Assembly: GCA_019689775.1 (NCBI GenBank)
Contig: JADGGV010000151.1
Location: 1 to 8,326, forward strand
Direction of reading: 5' to 3'
Length of the DNA: 8,326 nt
Source: Gemmatimonadota bacterium
Lineage (GTDB): Bacteria; Gemmatimonadota; Gemmatimonadetes; Longimicrobiales; RSA9
Shown here: in pieces, positions 1 through 6,442 of the stretch
How positions within the stretch are numbered: the stretch's first letter is position 1
Layout of the letters: each line of letters begins with the position of its first letter
The notes under the pieces: generated by a model
What the model was told of the DNA's origin: nothing
Database searches by the model: none
Seen by the model: only the letters and a program-made list of their open reading frames with translations
Program-made: the position numbers and the translations under genes

Positions 1-44
1 CACACTGCATATCGTCGCCCGCGTCAGATGTGTATACGAGACTG
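1..44 (+). other. Illumina Nextera adapter contamination
   Basis: These bases are synthetic. Positions 12-44 match the Nextera read-1 adapter at 29 of 33 positions, and 26-44 match the 19-base Tn5 mosaic end at 17 of 19. Positions 4-11 (ACTGCATA) equal, from memory, the Nextera i5 index N506/S506, and 1-3 fit the end of the P5 primer. Genomic sequence therefore begins at about 45. Any open frame or start codon placed before 45 is artefactual, including an ATG at 28. Confidence 0.95.
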
Positions 45-79
45 GGCGGGGGCTCCGGCCGCGGCGGCTCCAGGTGGAC

Positions 80-84
80 GGAGG
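80..84 (+). promoter_or_regulatory. Shine-Dalgarno site that decides the antiporter start
   Basis: A perfect GGAGG lies seven bases before the GTG at 92. The in-frame GTG at 74 lies upstream of this site and has no comparable motif, so 92 is the preferred start. Only about 47 genomic bases precede the gene, so its promoter cannot be judged. Confidence 0.7.
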
Positions 85-91
85 ATACCGG

Positions 92-1750
92 GTGCAGCAT
101 CTCGAGCCGCTGATCGGCATGCTGGGGCTGGTCGGCGGGGTGATCCTGGTGACCGCCCTGCTGTCGGGGCTGGTGGAGCGCAGCCGCTTTCCGCAGGTGC
201 TGATCTTCCTGGCGATCGGCGCGCTGCTGGGTCCGTACGGGCTGGGGCTGCTGGAGCTGCCGCTGGACTCGGGCGCGTTGCGGGCGATCGCGACGGTCGG
301 CCTGCTCCTCGTGCTGTTCACGGACGCGGTGGGCGTGCGGCTGGAGGAGTTGAAGCGGCACGGCCGGCTGGCGGCGGTGGTGCTGGGGCCGGGCACGCTC
401 GTGACGGCGGCGGTGACGGCGCTCGCGGCCTATGCGCTGCTCGGGCTGGACCCGGCGCGCAGCGCGATCCTCGGCGCCGCGCTGGCGTCGACGGACCCGG
501 TCATGCTCCGGGGCGTGCTGCGCAACCGCGGGACGCCGCCGGCGGCGCGGACGGCGTTGCGGATCGAGGGCGGGATGAACGACGCGACGCTGCTCCCCGT
601 GGTGCTGGTCGCCATCGCGGTGCTGGTGCCGGGGGGCGCGGCGGATGCCGGGTGGTGGAAGGTCGGCGGCAAGGTGCTGCTGCTGGGGCTCGCGGGCGGC
701 GTGGTCGTGGCGCTGCTCGCGGCCGGCGCCGTGGACCTGGTGCGGCGCCGTGTCGGCGTGCGGCGCGACTACGAGTCGCTCTACGTGCTCGGCGTCTCGC
801 TCACCGCCTTCGCCGGGGCGGAGACCGTGGGTGGGAGCGGCTTCATCGCGGCGTTCGCGGCGGGGCTCACCATCGCCGCCGTGGACGTCGAGCTGTGCGA
901 CTGCTTCTTCGACTACGGCGAGGCCAGTGCGTCGATGGCGCTGCTGTTCACGTTCGTTGCGCTGGGCGTCTCCGCGATCTGGATGGGGCTGGCGGTGCTC
1001 CGCCCGGCGACGCTGGCGTTCGCCGCCGTCGCGCTCTTCGCCCGCTCGCTGATCCTGCTCGCGACGCTGGCGCCGACGCGCCTCGACCGGCGCTCCCGGC
1101 TCTTCGTGGTCTGGTTCGGCCCGCGCGGGCTCAGCTCGCTCCTACTCGTGCTGCTCGCGGTCTTCGCCGGCGTGCCGGGGAGCGAGGACCTGTTCGCGGT
1201 GACCGCGCTCGTGGTGCTTCTGTCGACCGTCATCCACGGCGGCTCGCAGGTCCTGCTGGCGGTCGCCGAGCCGCCCGAGGAGGCGACGACGGCGCCGCCG
1301 CCGCCTCGCGGCGCCGCACCCGCGCCGCAGACCGCCGCGCCAGCCCGGCCCGGGGCCGTTCCCGCGCCCGGCGGTCCGCCGCCGCCCGCACCGCCGGTCG
1401 TCGCCGATCGGGAGCGGATCACGCTCGACGAGCTGGCCGCGCTCGGGCGCGCCGGCACGCCGCACTATCTGCTCGACGTGCGCACCGAGGCGTCGTGGGG
1501 CGCGAGCGCGGAGCAGGCGGCGGGGGCGCTGCGCGTCCCGCCGGACGACGCGGTGCGCACGGTCACGCGGCTCGGCCTGCCGTACGACGTGTGGCTCGTG
1601 CTGTACTGCACGTGACGGGAGGAGGCGACGAGCGCCCGGGTGGCGCTGGAGCTCCAGCGGGCGGGGTGGTCGCGGGCGCGGGCGCTGCGCGGCGGCTGGG
1701 ACGCGTGGCGGGCGCACGGCCTGCCCGTCGAGCCGAAGCGGACCGCATGA
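92..1750 (+). CDS. CPA1 Na+/H+ antiporter fused to a rhodanese domain, with in-frame TGA (candidate selenoprotein)
   Basis: The product is a membrane cation/proton antiporter with a cytoplasmic C-terminal rhodanese domain, 552 residues if the TGA at codon 508 is read through and 507 if it stops. Residues 1 to about 390 are a run of hydrophobic helices carrying CPA1 landmarks: ASTDPV (132-137), E159 followed by the Asn163-Asp164 ion-binding pair, and FGPRG with R345. Residues about 395-438 are a Pro/Ala-rich linker. The rhodanese domain starts near 439, has DVR at 462-464 and reaches the active-site loop at Y505-C506-T507. Codon 508 is TGA (1613-1615). The same frame then reads REEATSARVALEL and ends with the usual GGWDAW and GLPVE elements before a TGA at 1748-1750. 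The post-TGA part is clearly rhodanese, so a stop at 1615 would amputate the domain. Start GTG at 92 was chosen for its Shine-Dalgarno site. The antiporter assignment is strong, exact ion specificity is unknown, and selenocysteine is inferred. A TGC-to-TGA nonsense mutation or base error would also explain the data. Confidence 0.85.
1613..1615 (+). other. In-frame TGA at the rhodanese active-site loop (possible Sec codon)
   Basis: From memory, related rhodanese domains read Tyr-Cys-x-Cys-Pro-x-Glu-Ala-Thr-Ser here. This one reads Tyr-Cys-Thr-TGA-Arg-Glu-Glu-Ala-Thr-Ser, with equal length and no frame change, so TGA falls on the second cysteine. The residue six positions after it is the Ser of the loop, which makes it a plausible catalytic position. 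Sec commonly replaces catalytic Cys. No sel genes are in the window to support decoding. Confidence 0.55.
1631..1647 (+). promoter_or_regulatory. SECIS-like hairpin after the in-frame TGA
   Basis: AGCGCC (1631-1636) pairs perfectly with GGCGCT (1642-1647) around a five-base loop CGGGT (1637-1641). Twenty-one bases separate the TGA from the loop, and the second loop base is G. Both features fit the bacterial SECIS consensus as I recall it (loop 16-37 bases after UGA, G in the first two loop bases). An alternative, mutually exclusive hairpin is the perfect palindrome at 1644-1659 (loop AGCT, 34 bases after the TGA). Chance hairpins are common in DNA this GC-rich, so this supports but does not prove selenocysteine decoding. 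Confidence 0.4.
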
Positions 1751-1808
1751 GCCCGCGCCCGCGGGCCGCGTGAGTCGGGCCGAGCGGCCGCCTCAAATCG
1801 GCTCGGCC
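1751..1808. terminator. Two GC hairpins after the read-through stop
   Basis: GCCCGC (1751-1756) pairs with GCGGGC (1761-1766) around four bases, directly after the stop at 1748-1750. GGCCGAGC (1778-1785) pairs perfectly with GCTCGGCC (1801-1808) around fifteen bases. Neither has a T-tract. Their position suggests the transcript unit ends after 1750 rather than at 1615. Confidence 0.35.
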
Positions 1809-1827
1809 GGATCCGTTCCGCGTACGC

Positions 1828-1867
1828 TCCCGCTTCCGCTCCCGGACGTCCGGGAGCGGGAGCGGGA
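1828..1867. terminator. Bidirectional hairpin terminator between convergent genes
   Basis: This is a near-perfect inverted repeat centred between 1847 and 1848. It has 20-bp arms (19 Watson-Crick pairs plus one G-T) from 1828 to 1867, with GGACGTCC at the tip. It sits between the ends of the + strand antiporter (1750) and the - strand small gene (1897). Lack of a T-tract is common for terminators in high-GC bacteria. Confidence 0.6.
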
Positions 1868-1896
1868 AGGGCAGGAGGGATGGGCCGAACCGGATC

Positions 1897-2088
1897 TCAG
1901 AGGTGATCCGTGCCCGGCGGCCGCCCCGTCTGGCCGCCGCTCTTCTTGCTCCCCCAGATCACCAGCGCGAGCGACGCGGCGGTGAAGATGTAGATGAAGA
2001 TCGCCGCCGCGTCGTGCGGCAGATCGGTGAGGATGTCTCGGATCGAGACGCTGCTCGACTGAAGCATCACGGAGAGGATCGGGCTCAT
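1897..2088 (-). CDS. Small single-span membrane protein (63 aa)
   Basis: I do not recognise a named family. The 63-residue product has an amphipathic N-terminal part (residues 1-25, including SIRDILTDLPHD). One hydrophobic helix follows at about 27-46 (AAAIFIYIFTAASLALVIWG), then a short Lys/Gly/Pro-rich polar tail. The Lys-Lys after the helix suggests the tail is cytoplasmic. The ATG at 2088 is preceded by AGGA five bases upstream, and the TGA at 1897-1899 ends it. It is the last gene of the minus-strand cluster, 107 bases after the K+/H+ antiporter stop, so it may be an accessory subunit of that transporter, but this is inference. It is easily missed because the same frame stays open far upstream (to 4284) as an antisense-like shadow. 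Confidence 0.65.
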   Translation of the reverse strand: MSPILSVMLQSSSVSIRDILTDLPHDAAAIFIYIFTAASLALVIWGSKKSGGQTGRPPGTDHL

Positions 2089-2195
2089 GGCGTTCCTGGG
2101 CGTTCGCGCGGTCCGGCCGCGGCGTTCGCCGGGGCCGGGAGGCGCGGGCTCGCGCCGGATACCCCGCGCCCCGCCGTTCGGTTTCCTCGGCCGCG

Positions 2196-3920
2196 CTACG
2201 CCGGGTCGCCGCCGTCGCCCAGCACGAGGCCGACGCGCTCGATCCGGCCGTGCGCGACGTCGCGCACGAACAGCCGGACCGGCCCGAGCGTGAGGCCGCA
2301 GCCGGCCACGGGCGGCTCGCCGAGCCGGTCGCGGAGCAACTCGTCGAGCGTGCGGTCGCCGTCGTCGCCCAGCCGGATGCCGTAGAACGCCTCGAGGTCG
2401 GCGACCGTGGTGTCGCCGCGGAGCGGGAACTCGACGTGCGCCGGCAGCTCCGGCGCCGTCTCCGGGCCGCTGGCGAAGACGCGGTCGGCGAGCGCGCGGG
2501 CGGTCCGCGTGACGACGAGGAACACGTGGTCGCCCGGCTCGACGACCGTGCTCCCACGGGGCGGGATGATGCGGTCGCCGCGCGCGATCATGGCCAGGAC
2601 CGCGCCGTCGGGGAGCGCCAGCTCCTGGACGGTGCGCCCGGCGGCGTGCGTGGCCGGCGTCACGATGTACTCGACGATGTCGCCGTCGACGCTGCGCAGC
2701 GCGTTGATCTCGAGGCTGATGGGCGCCGGCGGCGGGAGCGGCTGCTGAAGCCCGAGCGTCCGTGCCAGCGGGGTGAGCGTCCACCCCTGCACAGCCGCGG
2801 AGACGAGCACGGCGAAGAAGACGACGTCGAAGATCAGGCTGCCGCCGTTCAGCCCGAGCATGAGCGGGTAGGTGGCGAGGACGACCGGCACGGCGCCCTT
2901 CAGCCCGGCCCACGAGACGAAGATCAGCTCGCGGCCGTTGTAGCCGAACGGCATCAGCATCGCGACGACGGCGGCCGGCCGCGCGGCGAAGACGAGCACG
3001 GCCGTGACGAGCAGCGCCGGCCCGGCCACCGCGGCGAGCCGCGACGGGACGCTGAGCATTCCGAGGAGCACGAACATGCCGATCTGCGACAGCCAGGCGA
3101 TGCCGTCGTGGAACAGCAGCACGGCGCGCTCGAAGACGATGCGGCCGTTGCCGATGGCGATGCCGGCGAGGTAGACCGAGAGGAACCCGCTCCCGCCGAT
3201 CGTGGCGGCGAGCCCGTAGGCGAGCAGCGCCGCCGCGGCCGTGATCACCGGATAGAGCCCCGTCGCGGCCAGGTCGAGGCGGTTCGCGAGCCAGACCGTC
3301 GCCTTGCCGACGACCAGGCCGACCACGCCGCCGAGCAGCATCTGCCGCGCGAACAGCGCCGCCAGCCCCACGCCGAGCGCCTCGCGCCCGCGCAGCACCT
3401 CCAGTAGGCCGACGGTCAGGAACACGGCCATCGGGTCGTTCGAGCCGCTCTCGACCTCGAGCGTGGCGGCGAGGCGCGACGGCAGGTTCAGCCCGGACGA
3501 GCGCAGTACCGCGAAGACCGCCGCCGCGTCCGTCGACGCGACGATGCTGCCCAGCAGCATCCCCTCCAGCAGCGGCAGCCCCAGGACGCGGCTGGCCGCC
3601 ACCCCCGTGATCGCCGCGGTCACGAGCACGCCGAGCGTGGCCAGCGCGCCGGCCGGCCCGATCACCGCGCGCAGCGCGCCCAGCGAGGTGCGCAGCCCGC
3701 CGTCGAAGAGGATGAGCGCCAGCGCCGCCGTCGCCAGGCCGTGCGCGAGCCGGAAGTCCTCGAACCGGATCCGGCCGAGCCCCTCCGACCCCGCCAGCAT
3801 CCCCACGCCGACGAAGAGCACGAGCACCGGCAGCCCGATGCGCGACGACAACTTGCTCGACATGATGCCGAGCAGGAGGAGCAGCGCGCCGACGAGGAGA
3901 TACCGGTCGACCTCGAACAT
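2196..3920 (-). CDS. nhaP2: K+/H+ antiporter, NhaP2/CvrA type, with RCK_C domain
   Basis: The product is an inner-membrane antiporter exchanging K+ (possibly Na+) for H+, in cytoplasmic pH and cation homeostasis. It has 574 residues, about the length of E. coli CvrA (578, from memory). Residues 1-390 are a chain of hydrophobic helices. They carry ASTDAAAV (128-135), the ion-binding motif VESGSNDPMA (156-165, N161-D162) and SWAGLKGAVPV (336-346), all typical of the NhaP/CPA1 fold. Residues about 405-475 form an RCK_C (TrkA_C) regulatory domain with the typical DGAVLAMIARGDRIIPPRG stretch and EPGDHV. A further C-terminal domain (about 500-570) resembles the CorC/HlyC-associated domain of this subfamily. 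The ATG at 3920 starts the hydrophobic N-terminus; only a weak GGGA lies upstream. It begins 42 bases after the stop of the metallo-hydrolase gene, suggesting cotranscription. Family assignment is strong; ion preference is inferred. Confidence 0.9.
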   Translation of the reverse strand: MFEVDRYLLVGALLLLLGIMSSKLSSRIGLPVLVLFVGVGMLAGSEGLGRIRFEDFRLAHGLATAALALILFDGGLRTSLGALRAVIGPAGALATLGVLVTAAITGVAASRVLGLPLLEGMLLGSIVASTDAAAVFAVLRSSGLNLPSRLAATLEVESGSNDPMAVFLTVGLLEVLRGREALGVGLAALFARQMLLGGVVGLVVGKATVWLANRLDLAATGLYPVITAAAALLAYGLAATIGGSGFLSVYLAGIAIGNGRIVFERAVLLFHDGIAWLSQIGMFVLLGMLSVPSRLAAVAGPALLVTAVLVFAARPAAVVAMLMPFGYNGRELIFVSWAGLKGAVPVVLATYPLMLGLNGGSLIFDVVFFAVLVSAAVQGWTLTPLARTLGLQQPLPPPAPISLEINALRSVDGDIVEYIVTPATHAAGRTVQELALPDGAVLAMIARGDRIIPPRGSTVVEPGDHVFLVVTRTARALADRVFASGPETAPELPAHVEFPLRGDTTVADLEAFYGIRLGDDGDRTLDELLRDRLGEPPVAGCGLTLGPVRLFVRDVAHGRIERVGLVLGDGGDPA

Positions 3921-3962
3921 GAAGGATCCCGGTGACGGTGCGGCGCGGCCCGGACGGCCGCC

Positions 3963-4967
3963 TCAGCGCGTACCCAGCTCCTTCTCCCACGCGCCGAGCG
4001 CCACCTCGTAGTAGCGCGGCGAGAACAGCAGCCACTCGCCGAGCGACGCCGGCACCGTGAATGTTTTCGCCGCCTCCGCGGCCGGGATCCCCGCCGCGTG
4101 CGCCCGGCGCGCGGCGTCCTCGACCAGGTCCAGCAGCTCGCGGTAGCGCGCCAGGTCGGCCGCGTCGGCCATCGGCCCGTGCCCCGGCACGTACACGGTC
4201 CCCCTCTCGCGCGGCAAGGCGTGCACCGCCTTCGACAGCACCGACGGCGTCGCGTCGACGTAGTTCGGGAACATGCGGTTCCACAGCAGGTCACCGGCGA
4301 TAACGACGCGCGCGTCGTCCAGCTCGACGGTCACGTCGCTGGCGGTGTGGCCCGCGCGCGGCACGATCCGCAGCACGCGCCCGCCCAGGTCGAGCGTCCC
4401 GGGGCGGGCCGGGTCCACCGGCTCGGCGCCGCCGAGCAGCGCGTCCCGCGCCGGGTCCGGCGCGCGCTTGCGGCGGGCGTCGTCGCCACGGACCAGCTCG
4501 ATCGTGGTCCGCGTCGCCCGCAGCCGCGCCCCCTCCCACTCGTCGGCCGGCGCGTACCCCTCGACGCCGCCCGTGTGGTCCGCGTGGTAATGCGTGACCA
4601 GGACGTCGGCGCCGGCCCGCCCGGTCAGGCGCCGCGCCCAGCCGGCGAGCCAGCGCGCGCCGTCGCCCGAGCCGAAGCCCTCCACCAGCAGCACGCGCTC
4701 CCGCCCCGCGACGATCGCGCCGTTGCACAGCGTCCTCCGGTCCCGCAGCGGCGTCGAGATGACGGCCCAGACGCCGTCGGCGACCTCCTCGATCCGCGCC
4801 CACGGCTCCTCGACGACGACCGTCCCCGGACCGCGCCGGCCGAACAGCGCCCGCGCCGCGGCGGGCGCGGCCGTGGCGAGCAGCGCCAGGTGCGCGGCGC
4901 ACGAGGCGCCCACCCCGAGGAAGCGCCGCCGGGACATGGGAAGGCCGGGGACGTGAGGCGCAGTCAT
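3963..4967 (-). CDS. Tat-exported metallo-beta-lactamase-fold hydrolase
   Basis: The 334-residue product is a zinc (binuclear) hydrolase probably exported folded to the periplasm. A twin-arginine signal occupies residues about 11-40 (SRRRFLG at 12-18, then a hydrophobic stretch and an Ala-rich cleavage region near AAPAAARA). The metal-binding set of the fold is complete: H126, H128, D130 and H131 (HxHxDH), H207 (AGH), D226 (AGD) and H263 (PGHGP). It ends at a TGA at 3963-3965. The ATG at 4967 has AGGAG nine bases upstream; the alternative Met11 (4937) has none. It lies 46 bases after the copper-protein gene and 42 bases before the antiporter. The substrate cannot be read from sequence. The family spans lactamases, SoxH-like and quinoprotein-associated hydrolases, and no strong beta-lactamase-specific signature is seen. 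Confidence 0.88.
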   Translation of the reverse strand: MTAPHVPGLPMSRRRFLGVGASCAAHLALLATAAPAAARALFGRRGPGTVVVEEPWARIEEVADGVWAVISTPLRDRRTLCNGAIVAGRERVLLVEGFGSGDGARWLAGWARRLTGRAGADVLVTHYHADHTGGVEGYAPADEWEGARLRATRTTIELVRGDDARRKRAPDPARDALLGGAEPVDPARPGTLDLGGRVLRIVPRAGHTASDVTVELDDARVVIAGDLLWNRMFPNYVDATPSVLSKAVHALPRERGTVYVPGHGPMADAADLARYRELLDLVEDAARRAHAAGIPAAEAAKTFTVPASLGEWLLFSPRYYEVALGAWEKELGTR

Positions 4968-5013
4968 CGCGTGCCGCTCCTGTCGAGGGTGCTCGGTGCG
5001 CCCGGCCGCGCCC

Positions 5014-6168
5014 TCAGTGCGAGTGCGCGCCGTGCTCCATCATCATGACGGGCCCGCCGGGGTTCATCGTGTCCAGCAGGTCCTGCCGGTAGTCGGCGTC
5101 CATCGTGTCGACCGCCGGCCACGCGGCGTCGGCGTCCGGGACGAACAGCCCCGCGACGGCGCCCATCCCGCCGTCCTTCAGCACGCGCCCGGTCGGGTTG
5201 TCGTAGATGACCGTCAGCCGGTAGCGGTGCTCCGGGTAGATGCGGACGCCGAGGCCGCGCCAGCCGTAGAAGCGCTTGACCGGGACCCGCAGCACCTGGC
5301 CGCTCGAGTCGCGCACCGGCTCGCCGCGCCAGAGCACCCTCCCGGCCGTCACGTCCCGCAGCTCGAGCGCGACGCCGAAGTCGTGCAGGTGCCCGCCCAG
5401 ACCGATGATGCGCCCGGGGATCGCCGGGCTCGCCTCCCACGACCGGCTCGAGCGGCCCGGCGGCAGGTCGAACGCCTTGCTCCCGCCCGGCTGCCGCCCG
5501 ACCGGGAACAGGACGTCCATCACCCACGGGTACGCCTCGAACAGCGGAAAGATGCGCCCCGGCTCGCGGTACCCGAGGACGAGCTGCACGCGCACGCCGT
5601 GGTACGGCCGGCTCGTCGGGTTGTGCACCATCGCGCTCGCCACCAGCCGCTGACCCCGCGACAGCGGCAGCCCGAAGAGCAGCCCCGGCACGTGCAGCTC
5701 CGGCGTCTCCTTACTCGTCGCCAGAAGGTGCAGCCCGATCGGCAGGAACAGCTCGCGCCGCCCCGGGTCGCTCAGGTTGAAGTGGTGCAGCAAGGTGTTC
5801 GGCAGGCGACGCCCGCTCGCATCCACGAGCTGCACCCGCGCCGCGTACAGCGAGGCGTCGACCGGGACGACCGCCTGGTAGAGCGGCAGCCGCGTCATCG
5901 GGATGTGCCCGGCCGGCGCGGCCGGTAGATCCACCGGCGGCAGCGTGAGCACGAGCCGCCCCGCCTCCGCGTCCACCCGCACCTCGGCGGAAGGGAGCGC
6001 GGCCAGCGCCGGAAGCGAGTCCAGCGCCGGAAACCCGGGCGACCGCGACCGCCCGACGACGAGCACCACGAGCGCCAGCGCCGCCACCCACAGCGGGGAC
6101 GTCCACAGGCACACGCGCAGGATGCCGCGGCGCGGCGCGCGTCCGAGCCCTCGCGGTCCTCTCGTCAT
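5014..6168 (-). CDS. Membrane-anchored PHM/DBM-like copper protein (putative)
   Basis: The 384-residue product has a basic N-terminus and a hydrophobic helix at about 22-39, probably a signal anchor that places the rest outside the cytoplasm. It looks like the two-domain ascorbate-dependent type II copper monooxygenase fold. His-His at 128-129 and H182 match the CuH ligands, HxH at 260-262 and Met335 (GGMG) match the CuM ligands, and the order is the same as in rat PHM (H107, H108, H172, H242, H244, M314). Spacings are close: 53, 78 and 73 residues here against 64, 70 and 70. GGHLHDFG (258-265) and the YDNPTG-to-GGMG stretch (322-336) are the most family-like segments. The C-terminus is Met/His-rich (MMMEHGAHSH, 375-384). 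Catalysis is not certain: it could bind or sense copper, or be a non-enzymatic relative. ATG at 6168 has GAGG three bases upstream. It heads the minus-strand cluster. Confidence 0.72.
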   Translation of the reverse strand: MTRGPRGLGRAPRRGILRVCLWTSPLWVAALALVVLVVGRSRSPGFPALDSLPALAALPSAEVRVDAEAGRLVLTLPPVDLPAAPAGHIPMTRLPLYQAVVPVDASLYAARVQLVDASGRRLPNTLLHHFNLSDPGRRELFLPIGLHLLATSKETPELHVPGLLFGLPLSRGQRLVASAMVHNPTSRPYHGVRVQLVLGYREPGRIFPLFEAYPWVMDVLFPVGRQPGGSKAFDLPPGRSSRSWEASPAIPGRIIGLGGHLHDFGVALELRDVTAGRVLWRGEPVRDSSGQVLRVPVKRFYGWRGLGVRIYPEHRYRLTVIYDNPTGRVLKDGGMGAVAGLFVPDADAAWPAVDTMDADYRQDLLDTMNPGGPVMMMEHGAHSH

Positions 6169-6442
6169 CGTCCTCGCTGCTCGGCGGAGCGGGCGTCGGC
6201 CGGTCGGCCGCGGTGCGCCCCCCGGGGTCGCCAGCAGGATGCGGGCCGGCGGCAACTGGCACAAGCGGGCGCGCGTGGGGTGGAAGAGCATGGAGGCGCC
6301 GGAGGCGCCCCGACGGTCCGACCGCACGGCCCCACCCGTTGCAGGCCGCCGCCCGTTTCCCCATTCTCCACGGTTCGCGCCCGCGGCCGGCCTGCGCCGC
6401 CCCGGGCGACCGCGGGATGTCGCAAGAGGGTTACACCGCAAG
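6169..6442. promoter_or_regulatory. Divergent intergenic region between the copper-protein cluster and phosphofructokinase
   Basis: These 274 bases separate two divergent starts and should hold both promoters. The only + strand sigma-70-like pair I find is weak: TTGCAG at 6339-6344 and CATTCT at 6362-6367, 17 bases apart. I see no convincing minus-strand promoter. Short GC palindromes occur around 6195-6212. An open + frame from 6213 overlaps the next start but is Arg/Pro/Gly-rich noise. Confidence 0.3.

Noticed and set aside
1607..1620. Frameshift as the cause of the rhodanese interruption
   Set aside because: The frame before and after the TGA is the same, and the loop has the normal length, so no insertion or deletion is needed.
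28..1773. Long + strand frame overlapping the antiporter
   Set aside because: Its ATG lies in adapter sequence and its product is Arg/Ala/Gly-rich noise with no membrane or domain pattern. The overlapping frame has clear CPA1 motifs.
1897..1909. Minus-strand GGATCACCTC as a 16S rRNA 3' end
   Set aside because: The match is only ten bases with no rRNA sequence around it. It is the end of a small coding gene.
1897..4284. 795-codon minus-strand frame
   Set aside because: Only the last 63 codons look like a real protein. The rest is a shadow of the antiporter and hydrolase genes in another frame.
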